Below, in pieces: positions 41,596 to 54,100 of a stretch of 60,000 bases of DNA. The stretch lies in assembly GCA_964035545.1 (NCBI GenBank), contig OZ037765.1:22640495-22700494 (forward strand). The letters are read 5' to 3'. Origin of the DNA: Bugula neritina (Eukaryota > Bryozoa > Gymnolaemata > Cheilostomatida > Bugulidae). The notes under the pieces are model-generated. The model saw only the letters and a program-made list of their open reading frames with translations. It ran no database searches and was not told the origin of the DNA. Position numbers and translations under genes: made by a program. Positions within the stretch are counted from its first letter, which is position 1; every line of letters starts with the position of its first letter.

Positions 41596-43898
41596 ATGAG
41601 TACATTTCTATTAGGGCAAACTGAAGCATACAATGGCCCAAATGATGGCGTAATTGACTACAGCGTGTACAGCAATGGTCAAAGCAGAGCTACAGAAGAT
41701 TTCTACAGACAGCATTACGACAGCACTTACGTTTCAACAGCGAATGGCGAGCCATCTGCGGCCAGGTACTGGTATGACATTATAATAATTGGTTAGGCTG
41801 ACATTAGTCATGCGTTATTAACTTTATATCGTAAGCTAAGACAATTTGGTAAGAGATCTTGTAAAGATAACAGTACCCAATACTTTTCTTGTACTTCTCT
41901 CTTTGTAATGACAAATATTGCACCCATTCACCCTACTTCAATGCTTAATATCTCACTTTCGGCTGTAAAATTTCCTAATCTTTTCTTTTACATCACACAG
42001 TCAATGGCGTCTTTCAAGTACTTAGGACTCAAGTGTTCAGTAGCATAGCAATTTGCTTACTAAGCTTATAAGATATGGGTTTCACATTCTTTCTGACCAT
42101 GTTGCCCCGCTGCACCAACATATCTCTTTCAACAGCTACATTAAAGTAATGTATCATGTAGCATACAGACAAGATATACACACTTCACAGTATTTTTGAA
42201 GTTTTACTGTTGTGCATAAAACTACCCACAGTCGTCGCATAAGAGTTGACCAGAAGAACGTTAAAGCCTATCTTACAAGTTTCGTTCTACAAATGGGTGT
42301 TCTATATTTGGCTCTATAACCAATCAGGCATTACATATGCTATAACTGAAGGGTGCATCATAAGTGAGGCTGAAACTATATCAATGAAAAAAAAAAAATG
42401 GCAATCGCCTGCATAGAGAAATTTATGAGATCAACCCATTAGTTATTTTGGCCGAGTGATATTACTGTGTTCCTGCAGATACAATTAGCAGATACTACAT
42501 AAAAAGTTGCGTTATGTTTTAGGAGTTTAAGAAAGGAACTTGCTGGAGAGATTTACAACTTCTATAGTCAACTCTAAGTTCCAGCCAAGCGAGATCAATC
42601 TAATGCGATGATCATTTGTATTTTTCTGTGTGTTGTTTGCAGATACTCAAGCAATGGAGTTGATATTAACACATCCAACAGCAGTTACCCTCTGCATGGC
42701 TTACGGATGGACTACAGTAATTTAGCTATACCTTCATATCAGCCTCCTTTACCTCACAGCACCAGCCATCCTGAAACACCCTCCACTCCAACCAATGAGA
42801 ATGACTCAACCTTCACCGCATCAACTAACTCAGCTGTGCAGATCTATCCATGGATGAAAAAGTTACATGTTAGCTGTATGTACCAGATAACCAATGAAAT
42901 TGTTTTAGAAGTAGTCAAATTGACTGTTAGCATACCCAACCTTATCTGTGGGTTTTGCTTAGAAATTAGTCTAGCATACATTTACCACACTAATGCTCGG
43001 AATTTGTTCTATGTTCTTTACAACATTGAAAAAGATATTTACAGATCCTGCTCATAACTTGCACTGACTAGTCATAGAATCTGTATACCCAGTTTCGGGC
43101 TCTAGATTTTTCTTAATTGAACAATTATATAACTATATTCATTACTAAGAAATGCTTTGATGTTATCAATGCATTGGTAATGCGTCAAAAACACTCCGAA
43201 ATGGTGAAATATAACATCTTAGTAAACGTAAGCATTCTAGAAAGGTTTAAACAAATGTGTGCTATATTGCTAGATGATATGATAGATAACCAAGTGCTTA
43301 GCCATTACGTTGCATAACCTCTCCTTGATCTGAGGTCTTGAGACAGTAAACACTTGACTACAAAGTGTTACCTTCATAGCACTAATTGCAACACTAACAA
43401 CTAAAAGCTGATTTGCAGCTAATATTTTACTTAGTCCTGATACTGGAATAAAGTTAATGAAATGTGACATGAGTTTAATAAAATATCTAAGATTCCAACC
43501 TAGGAATGTGCAAAAGTATTGAGACTAAAAAAGCTTAAACAGTAAATTTTTGAAACAAGATTATAGTTGTGATTGGTTTACAATTTTGTTTTAATACAGC
43601 ATCCAATGACCCAGATGGCATGGATCCAAAGAGAGCCAGAACTGCCTACACTAGACACCAAATTTTAGAGCTAGAAAAAGAATTTCATTTCAACCGTTAT
43701 CTCACAAGACGCAGACGTATAGAGATTGCACACACTCTTGATCTCTCAGAAAGACAAATAAAGATCTGGTTTCAAAACCGTAGAATGAAATGGAAAAAAG
43801 AACACAAATTACCAAATACAAAAGGTAAGATTCCAGAAATAAAGCCCCAAGAGTCAACATCTGGTGGATCAGAAAAGAGTTTGGATGATGAAGACTGA
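41596..43898 (+). CDS. Dfd: Homeobox protein Hox4 / Deformed
   Basis: Anterior-class Hox transcription factor, nuclear. Three exons, 41596-41765, 42643-42875 and 43600-43898, have canonical splice sites and matching phases (2/2 and 1/1), giving 233 residues. The N-terminus is [14 protein letters not shown] with Tyr/Ser-rich sequence. The hexapeptide [12 protein letters not shown] (YPWM at 125-128) is typical of Hox4, whose usual form is YPWMKKIHV. Only 15 residues separate it from the homeodomain at 144-203 ([20 protein letters not shown] ... [20 protein letters not shown]), and the LPNT motif just after the homeodomain also marks Hox4/Dfd. [10 protein letters not shown] and LSERQ separate it from Hox5/Scr. 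An intron in the N-terminal part is additional to the usual hexapeptide-homeodomain intron. The C-terminus is short and Ser/acidic. Confidence 0.95.
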
Positions 43899-44358
43899 AC
43901 TACCAATGCTAAGCTACGCCCACTCACTGCTTGAAAGCTGATTTACCTGGCATGAAAATAGCATCATATTTTGTTTTCAAGTTGGTAATTTATCAGTTGA
44001 AATCGTCATAGCAATTGATATTAAAATCTTTTTGTAATCCAAAAAATATTAGATCTAAGCTGTACATAGATTGATCAATATAATAGATAATTATACATTT
44101 TAGCTTTTAGCTGGTCCAGTGAATAATTAAGCATTTTCTCATGATGATGCCATATCTGATTATTTATGTAATAATTTGTGATTTCCAATTCATTTACCAG
44201 CCTAATAGTATTAGATTTAAGTTGTTTGTAAATAATTACTATTTAAAACTGGTATGTGCTATTTTTCAACTGAGTTTAAGTTTAAAGCTAATTAATCTCA
44301 CAATATACATTATAATGCTGAAATATTTACTATGAATAGCATTAATGACATTTGTATC

Positions 44359-44364
44359 AATAAA
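44359..44364 (+). terminator. Candidate Hox4 polyadenylation signal
   Basis: AATAAA, 461 bases after the Hox4 stop codon, the first such hexamer noticed after the gene. Confidence 0.4.
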
Positions 44365-47300
44365 CTCTCCGTGCTATCAATACAAATAGTGATAAATTAC
44401 TACAGGAAAATTTAAATTTGTTGATTTTAGAATGAATAATGATTCACTCTTAAGCCAAAATCATTAACTAAAAACATTAACTCTATGACACGTATAATTT
44501 GTCTAACGCTTAAGTACTGGCCCGAATGCTCCAGCTGGAGCTTCTTGCTGCATAAAGTAGAAGACCACGGAGACAACGGCATTTGAAAACTTTCAAGAGA
44601 TTGACCTCAGCAAGCCTGTAGAAATGAATAAAGTCATAACAAATTCCTATAGAAAAAAGATGTGGTTTGACGTTGTTATGCCGAGTGTCACAATATGTGG
44701 ATGTTGTCATGACAACCAGAAGAATAAATTATAATTGGTAAATAGCTACATAGCAATGTGCATGACAAACTTATTCAAGTATGGTAAGGTTAATCTCATC
44801 AATCAAATCCTGTTACACACATGGTGACAAGTTCTACTGAAAACTAACCAGCCGAATACCTGTAATCATATGCAGTTGTTCCCGCAATCAATCCTCCACA
44901 GAATAAACTTGAGCTTCAGATTTTCTTTAAATATCTTTAGCTTTAAGTTATTTTTGCCAGTCATGGCACCTATACAGGTGATCTATACCTCAGTAGTATC
45001 ATTTAAAACTTTTTAAAACAGTTAGAAATAGAGCAGCTGTGAAGACTGTTCGGAGATAATGAAGTGTTAACTGACCAGACGATTGAGCAAGAAAAACTTG
45101 CAGTATTTTAATTGTTAATTCTTAGAATTCTGGGGCTGTGGTATCTATAAGGCTTATCCGATAGTTTAGTAACTAACGTTCTGCTCTACCTTGGCAAGGA
45201 GCCATTTTTATGAGATGGTTCTAAGTTACACCAAACTAAGCATATTATTTCATATCCCACTGTCAGAGAATACAACCAATGAGCCAGATAATGGAAACTT
45301 TCACTAGTCAGTAGTTCCATGCTAGCCATGCCTATAACACACGAACTCAAAGATTTCTCCAGTAATACTTCAAGGTGATAGTGTGATAGTTGTTAAAAAA
45401 GTTGTGAACAAATGAAAACCATGTCAACTTCTCTATTTTCCACTCAGCTCTGCATTTTGTTTTTATGTGTAGCATATTCTTGTTAGTAATAGTAGTAGAT
45501 AGCATGCTTCTTACAACAATACCACTTAACAGCTATGAGGTCACAAAGCACACTATACGATATCGATATCGCAAATATGTCCTATTAAATCTAAAGACAG
45601 ACAACATGTTGTTATATGGCATGGTGTTGCAGCTATCAACTTGACAAATTACAGTTAAGAGACAAAATAAGCGAAAATCATAAATATTAGAATTATAAAC
45701 TATAGTTACACGCTTTTGTCAGAAGTAACATTCATATTATATTATGTTGTTAAGTAATATTATATTATTTATTATCAAAGGTAGCTAAAGTAATAATTTA
45801 ATTAATTTCTTTCCGCATACTAATAATATATTAATAAGGAAATCAGTAAATAGTCAAATTCAATAAAGTTTAATTGCTTGGTTGAAATTGCAAAGCCACA
45901 AATTACGCAAACCATTTAGAATAGATTTCTGGTATCTCCAGTTACCTGAAAGGATTAAAAACGGATACGGTGAGAATACATTTCTGGCATTTGAGTTGAA
46001 ACTGAATTTAAAAAATGTCATCAGTTTTATCAGATTAGTAATTGCTAACAGTAGAAGGAAGGGTGTAGCAGCTTGCGTTCCTCTATATTTAAATTGAAAA
46101 TATCAAAGAAGACGGTGTATTGCATAGGCCATAGGGCTGTATACCAGCAGTACCGGCGTGTACCACGTCGACTAATACCACATGCTGCATATACTAACTC
46201 ACCATGGCTCAAACAGTCACTCAACCTAAACTATTCTTGTTGCTCCTGGAATCATTTTTATAGTTAGTATATTAACTTTATAGATTTTCTCCAAGTGATT
46301 AATAAAAAACTCAGACTTTAAAATGTGTTGCTGTTGATACTTGATATAATAGATTTCAGTTGAACTAGCAAGACTTTACAGTCATTAAAAGCTAGTTACC
46401 ACCTTCATTTACTAAAGTTGTATACTACTTGATGGGTATTAAAATCATGCTACCACTCTAACTATGGTAGTGTGAGCAGACCAGTAAGCATTTCTGCTAT
46501 CAATCAAGCACTTAAATGAGTACTCATGAATTAAATAAATGTTATAGCATATTTTGACTGCAATCTTGTCACCCAAGACCATGTTCTTAAATTAATAACA
46601 ATGTGTAAGTAAAATTGCATACAATAAACAATAGCTATAATTATGTGAAGTTTACTTTATATGCGAATATCCTTTTCAACAATTCTTTGCTTACATGTGA
46701 TGAAAGCTTTATATTTCAAATTATATTTTAAAACCATGTGCTAATATCAGTTTCCTGGAAGTATATGAGATCATACATTACATAACATTATTGCTGGCAA
46801 CATGCTTTGATTATACACATAGCTAATTATGTCAATTAATAGTAGCTTACTCGAAGGCAATGAAATTAATGTCTTTTCTCATTCATTTACTGTAATGAAA
46901 CTATTCATGCAAAATCCATCAATTTTTTCCAATGACATAATGTGATGGCTTCACAGCTTGTTGCTGCATTATGTTAATGGCAACATTATAAAGAATTAGA
47001 AAAACCAGATGCTATTTTAGAAAAATAAGCATCACAGCTGACGTACTGAAGAGCAATTTCATTGAAACTGCAAATTATTCTTGTTCATATAGCAAAATTT
47101 GCATTTTGAATTCTTGCTGTTAGTAAAATACTAAAATACTAAAATACTGGAGTACCAGAACTTTATAATCTTCACAAGATTAAGTAACTTGGTAAAAATA
47201 TATAAGCCAAGTATATTGCAGCTCAGTCAGATATAAACCACTAAGAATAGATAAGTAAAACTCTAAAAATATTCAACATTGCCAACTATATCTTTATTTC

Positions 47301-48914
47301 TAGTTGTAATATCTGATACAATACATTGCACAGTATTTAATATTAGTACTTAGCCTATTGTAAACATTATAAGGCTATCAAAAGACCCTGTAGCTAAATG
47401 GCTTAGTAGTCATTACCCATGCAATTCATGCAGTAGTCACTGTTACTGAAAATTTACAGCATTGCAACGAATTCACAAATCCAGCAGTGATTACTGTAAA
47501 AATGTGGAAACTGGGTTAATGAAATTTATTTTTGCCAACATTTATTACAAATGCTTTCCAAAAAAGAAAATTGCAAAATGTTTACTTTAAAGACTGCAGG
47601 TGAAAATTTAGGTAAATCATAGTAAAAGAGAGAAGTGATAGTAATAATAGTCATAAGTCATAGGTCATAGGTCATAAGTCATGGTAATAATAAATGCTTA
47701 ACAAATTCCAAGTTTTTAAGAAAAGCTGATTGATTGGTTTCATAATTCTAGTCTAAAGTAATTAAACTTCACCAGTTAGTTATTTGCGTCTCTCAATCGA
47801 AGTTGTTCATCTACTTTCAATAATAACGTTCCAACATTTGATGCACTTGAATAAATCTTTAAAGTCTTCATGTTTTCAATTCCTCAAAAATGAGTAATTG
47901 ATTGATTGAAAAAAAATTGGCAATGCTATATGAGGAAAAAAGTTTCACATTAAACAGATATACTCTTACTTCAAATATGCTACGTCTTACTAAGTCATTC
48001 CTATGTTTGTATTTATAGTTATTCAGGGCAATGAACTGGTGTCTACAATCTTTGCATAACATAAATAATCAAATCATAAAAACTTGGCTGCATAAAATGT
48101 TTACAAATAATGTTTGTTTCAATCAAAATTCATTTATATGCCACTTTTTATGCTTTCATTAAATACACTATTATATACAGAAGTTGTCTTTTCATTGAAT
48201 CATTGATGAAGTTTATTCTGTTGAAGCAATAATTTACTGGACAAAAGTAAGAAAGTATAGATGGCTAAAAGAATTCAGTTAGTCATATCATGCAGCTGCC
48301 TTACTAAATACTAAAAATATTCATGAGAATTGTGCGCTCTTGCTGGAAAATGTCAACCATGAGGACTAGAAGTAAATTTGGAGAACAGCTAACAATTAGT
48401 ATAGCAGTGGTAATGTCAATTAATTCTGCTTTTGCATATTATATACCATAGTTTATAGCCTTTAATAACAAAATATATTTTGATTCAATTTATCAACAGT
48501 GTCAAGCCCAGCAACTAAAAGGCAGGTTTTTATTTTGCCAAAAATATGCTACTGGGTTAAAAGAATATTATGATATTTTTAGTTTGTTACGATAGATGTG
48601 TGGTTTAGTTACAATAGATTACAATGGGTGATTAAGTTTTTAAACTTATCGTACTCTTCTTTCAGGGGTTTTAAAATTCTTGGGAAGATTATTTAAAATG
48701 AAAGCCTAGCAAGCTCCATATAGTATTAGATTTAGCTTATACTGCAGCCAAGTACATATACAGTACAGTGCTTGTACACGTTGTTTAGCAACAATCTGCT
48801 AGAGGTTTACTATCAACACTAGCTGCACACCGTAACTGTAATCAAAGATAGCAAAATTAGATCTATAAATTACTTAAAGAAACATTTTAGACAGTATTAT
48901 AATCTCAATTTAGA

Positions 48915-49040
48915 CAGGTATATATAGTATAGATTCATAGACAGTAATGTAATAAGGATTTATATACAGTAATATCATACCAATTTATAGACAGTAATAT
49001 AATAGGAATTGATAGACAACAATAGAATATAAATTTACGT
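48915..49040. repeat. Degenerate tandem repeat, about 25-base unit
   Basis: Four to five diverged units around the core ATAGACAGTAATATAATAGG, recognisable by the recurring ACAGTAAT with a TTTATA-like spacer. Old compared with the minisatellite 420 bases downstream. Confidence 0.65.
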
Positions 49041-49460
49041 GCAATAACATAGCAACCAGCAATTAATATATCTTGTTAATTTTAAAAATTATAAGGTCAA
49101 GAATTTTAATGGGGCAGAAATTACATTGAAATACATTTAGAATAAAAATCACTTTAAGGTGTTCTTCTTTACTGTATATTTTTATTTTTAAATTTAAAAT
49201 AACAATCAGCAAAAATTTATTATAAGTAGCAAATCCTGTTTGCGCTATCAAGAGTTTGAAAAATTTTACTTTGAGTACATCTTGTCTGCATGCAGCTAAA
49301 TCACTTGTTATATACAAAACCTTACACTGTACCAACGGCTTGTTTTATTGGCTGGGAGTTAGTGTTTTATAGACTCAAGTTTAATTAATTTCAACTAATT
49401 AGTTGATTCTATGTTTGAATTTTAAGGTTCATAAAATAGTTTCATTCTACGATTAGCCAT

Positions 49461-49683
49461 ATTACACAGCACTACACAGCACTACACAACAATACACAAC
49501 ACTACACAGCACTACACAACACTACATAACACTACACAACACTACACAACACTACACAGCACTACACAGCAACACTACACAACACTACACAACACTACAC
49601 AGCACTACACAACAATACACAGCACTATATACAGCACTATACAACACTACACAGCACTACACAGCACTATACAGCACTACAGC
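49461..49683. repeat. 10-base minisatellite (ACTACACAGC/ACTACACAAC)
   Basis: About 20 tandem copies of a 10-base unit alternating between ACTACACAGC and ACTACACAAC, with a few variants (AATACACAAC, ACTATACAGC, and one 5-base insertion). All copies are on one strand with strong purine/pyrimidine-independent A+C bias, so length polymorphism is likely. Confidence 0.95.
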
Positions 49684-50763
49684 TTATCGTCAGAACAAAA
49701 TAAATTGCTATCATTACTCGATTCCCACCAAGACTTTCTGATCAGTGACTAAATTGCTTGTCAGTTCCTTACCTGGACATAATCTCTTTTTCAGAATAGT
49801 TCTCAAAGAAATGAAATTGATCTACTCAGCTCCAAAATATTGCTGTATGAAACTTTTCCAAGTAGTTTGTGCAGTACAAGTTATTCAATACATTAACTGT
49901 AATATTCACAGTTTTGATTCGAATTTTTATATGACCTTAGTTTGATCATCACATGTTTGCTTCCATGTAAATACAGTTACGTTAACGTAAAAACTTATAT
50001 TGTATATTTAACATATATTATACGTAAATTGAACAATTAAAAAGGCATATTTTCTAAAGTTGGTGCATGCTACGCTAAACATTTTAGCTGTTTTTTAAGA
50101 AAAGATAGCAATAAATTTATCAGGGCTTAACTACTTTAAAGCTGATAAAAATTACTTCAAATGAGTCCTTATATTTTCAAAAGCAAATAAAGATAAAGGT
50201 TATAAAATTTTTACCTCAAGTTTGAAAAGGTGCAAAACCAATTCCTATTAATTGTTGGCCACATTAGGTTTCTAATGAGCGACTAATATAGACAAGAAAA
50301 ATATTTAAAATTTTTTGAAATGTTGCTCATAATACTATATTATGTGCCTAGGAAAATCTATGCCAACAATTGGTTAGTTTTTCAATAGCACTATTTTTTG
50401 CATGTCAATTGTATATAATTGGAATAAAAACAATGGTTTCAATGGCAATGGAGCATCATTTGTCTAATAGCTAATTAGAAATAGATTTTACTGATTTAAT
50501 GAGTAGCTGATTTAATCTTGTGTGCTTTGCATATTATATAACATGTTATCATATTTCTATTATTCAGCCATAGTCATTAGCAATTATCACTTGTGACATA
50601 AAAATAAATGTTACAGTAAGCCCATATCTGTGTAATATCTTTTAACTTTCCATTTTATTTTTGTCCAACTATCATGTGTTGATTAGAAATGAATATCAAT
50701 AAATCAAAGTTGTGACATATAAATTTGTGTCGTTATACTGTCCGCCAGTAGAAAGAGCTTGCA
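49684..50763. other. Hox2 upstream region, no gene seen
   Basis: AT-rich sequence between the minisatellite and the Hox2 promoter. No coding region recognised; probable regulatory DNA only by position. Confidence 0.35.
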
Positions 50764-50797
50764 TATATAAGTAATGTGCTTGCTGAAGGACTCAGTT
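50764..50797 (+). promoter_or_regulatory. Hox2 core promoter: TATA box plus initiator
   Basis: TATATAA at 50764-50770 and TCAGTT at 50792-50797. The initiator A at 50794 is 30 bases after the first T of the TATA box, the canonical spacing, and the initiator matches the TCAGT consensus. This predicts a 5' untranslated region of about 349 bases before the Hox2 ATG at 51143. Found by eye; the pairing and position are what make it persuasive. Confidence 0.6.
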
Positions 50798-51142
50798 GTG
50801 AGCTGAATCTACTTACTTTACGACACCCAGTCTCCATGCTGATTTTATCTGCATTATAAGTCACTGGCCGTGACATCAGGAAAAAGAGCATTGCAATCTG
50901 TGGCTTAAAATACTCACCCTTGGAGGACAGCGAGTGCGAGAGGGTGTGCTCTTCTATTGCATGGAATCAAAGCTGTATAAACTCTCCCAGCAAGTGCTTT
51001 GCGTGGCAGTTAGCGTTGATAATCCACGAGGACAAAGTGCTTCGCTGCTAATATTTTGAACGCAAGCAGTATTGCTGGAATACTACAACTGATGCTGACA
51101 GGTGCTCATAAGTAAGAGACTAAGAAGTTATCTACAGGAAAC

Positions 51143-54100
51143 ATGGCAGCTGGACTTCAGCATCAGCAAAGTTTGGACAGTGTTTTGTCGTCATCAGAAT
51201 CAGAGTGTAGATGGATAAGTGACCAGAAACTGTTAGACAAACAGTCCACATCCTCTTCCCCAGGTATGTATGAGGTTTATTGTTTATATTTAGTAACCAG
51301 TGGCTAACAAGCAAAGCAATGTTCAAATACATGCATTAGTGAGATGCAACCCTGAACTGTGTTTATAGCAATTTGGCTCAGGATTTCTATAAATCTAGTA
51401 TTATACTTATATATTATACTATATTATAGTATTATCTTGAAATAAATTTGTTTGCATATGAACTTCCATCTATTAATAAAATATGTTGTGCTAAAATATA
51501 GCATTTTAAAAAACGCATGTTATCGAAATGTGGCACACCAAAATGTTGTATTAACATCGGTATAGACCTAATATAAGCCTAATTATGTTCATATATATAG
51601 CTTTATTAAAAAACCTGCTAACTGACTTTTGGTATAAACAACAAAACTATACATTTCTTCTGTTTTAAGTTTCAAAAACATCTACATACTAGAAGCTTAC
51701 TTTTACATTATTAGTAGTAATTGTGTTGTAGTATTCATGAAAAGCTTATATTTCATTACATACATTGTATGGAAATAGATGGTGTATTATGTACTTATAA
51801 TATACAGTCTAGGAATGAATTCAAAACAAATAAATAATTATAAATGCACGTCAACATCAGTTGTCAAAAACTAATTGTAAAAATAGATAATCAAAATGTG
51901 AGCAAAGCGCTCTTTGAATGCAGGTTATAAATTTCTTAGCATTGCCTGCATATTATTTATGGTATTATAGAAAGGGTATTGGTTGTCCAAAAAATTATTT
52001 CTATCTGCAGTAAAAAATTAATAACCATTTTGTAAAAATAACGGTTACTTCAAATTGTTGAGAATATAGGTCTGTGCATACACAACAAATGAGTGATTAT
52101 GAGTTGTTTAGGCTAAACTGTATCCATGTTGTATAAAATTTGGTTAAAGTTAAGAGCAATCAACAAATAGTAGCTAATAGTTTCAATAATACAACTGTGC
52201 AGCCATTGAACTGGTAGTCTCAATGTTTCCATCAAACATATTAAAAAAAGATCTTTATGGAATTGATGTAACAGAATAATTTTAAAAAGCAACTTTGGAA
52301 CTATCAAATCTGTCTTTGTGTTGTTACATCAAAGCACACACAGCATATTCCAGGTATTGCACAATAGGAGATTTACTAGTAGCAATAACTTGGCTATAAA
52401 CACTGTAGTTATCATTCTATCATGCCAAAAAGAAGACATGTTGTAATTACATCAAGATTTATTTGGTATTCTAGGTAAGCATTTACTTAGATAAGTAGAT
52501 CAATACTTGCAAAGTAAAATAATTCCCACGGCTAAATTTTAAAATATTTAGTAAATGAATTAGTCCCAGGGATAAGCTTTTACGACACATGTAGTAATAA
52601 ACTATGATATTTAAGTTTAAAAAGCTGTATATAAAATACACTTGCTAGAGGCTCTATTGCATGTATTTTTCTTTTGTAATTGTTAATATTCATAATTATG
52701 AATGAATGTGATTTCTATGAGTTTTTGCGTTTCTTGATAATGAGTGGTAATAAATAAATTCATTTGTAAATTTTAAAGGTTTTACCCTTGATAAATGGAG
52801 CCTACTTATAAATTAATTCAAATTTTAAATTAGAAACTGTAATTAAAATGCAATGGATTAATTGGTTCCTTTATAAAAAGTATTTTTACTATTTAGATAA
52901 TACTGTGTTATTACTAGTGTATCATGTTTAACTACTCAACCCAGTTGTCCGTATCAACTATATCTGCAGTGCTATGGACCCATAGAGCATGGTCTTTATT
53001 ACCTTTCTTTTTTCACCAATTATATGTAAATTTACTTTCACTTTTGACTAAACAAAACTAATAGCTAGCATAGCAAAAGGTCTACATCTAGAGTTAGCTA
53101 ACTAATATAATATAATTCATGATTGTTTTTGAGTTCAGTTAGTTGTAATAATTATCAAGTTTTCAAAACAGCATTAAAAGTTATTCTATTCTCAAGCAAG
53201 TAGCCTATAATATGTATGTTAGTAGTTATTGCATTGTGATAAACAGCAAAACTTTACAAACAACTGATCCACTTGTTGCTACTGATTTTAGTAAACTGCA
53301 GCTGAAAATCCTAACATGTCCTTCACGAAGTCATTGGGAACTTGAATAGTTTCAGTTCCGTTATTTCAGACTTCCAAATATATACAATGGTATACTTTAC
53401 AAAAGTTAAATGTTTTTGGGCAATAAATCACCTATAGATTAAAATATAAAATGACTATAACGCTCATCAAATGGTTAATAAATTTCAGGCCATTATCTAT
53501 GGTCAAGGCAGAGCATTAACTATAATACCTACTAAATGGTTATAGGAAATTTACTATATTAAAACTACTAAAAGAGTCTAACTACTGCAGTTGACTTATA
53601 TGCATTATTGATTGTTTATCTAGCAATTTACTCAATCATGCCAAATAATCTTAATAACTGGGGATATTTCATACTAGTTGTACCAAATCACAGACTCAAA
53701 GTTTTATTACAGTCTTCTAAAAGAAGACATGCTCTTTAGATAATCCCACTAAAGTATTGAATTTTGATATAAAAAACTGGATAACTGTTTGCTAAGAAAC
53801 TTAATAAGATTGAGATCAGCATTAGTTATTTAACTGTTTTTTCTTCAAAATCAAATCATTTAGCAGCAACTTTTTAAGTTGACTTAATTTATTAAAGCTT
53901 AATGCCTAGAATAATGACTATGATGGTATGATTGCACATATTGCAGTGTAAGCATGATTACTGTACATTAATATATTAGCATAATAGTTATAATTATACA
54001 ATATATTAGTAGCTATAATATAATTATGTATATTAAATAATGTAAGTTAGATATTACCAGGAAGTAATTTGTCTACAGCCGTTACCTATGTGTGGTGAAA

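Larger units (their letters stand above)
43899..49460. other. Hox4-Hox2 intergenic, left part; Hox3 not seen
   Basis: No homeobox or other gene recognised, so Hox3, expected between Hox4 and Hox2, appears absent. Repeats present: TACTAAAA units at about 47128-47150; an 8-base repeat (GTCATAGG/GTCATAAG) at 47650-47682; and roughly 25-base degenerate units (ATAGACAGTAATATAATA) at about 48915-49040. Remaining open frames of 60-90 codons look like chance. Confidence 0.45.

Noticed and set aside
43899-51142. Hox3 homeobox and mir-993 between Hox4 and Hox2
   Set aside because: No codon run for the homeodomain helix and no match to the mir-993 mature sequence was noticed by eye; a computed search would be needed to be certain.
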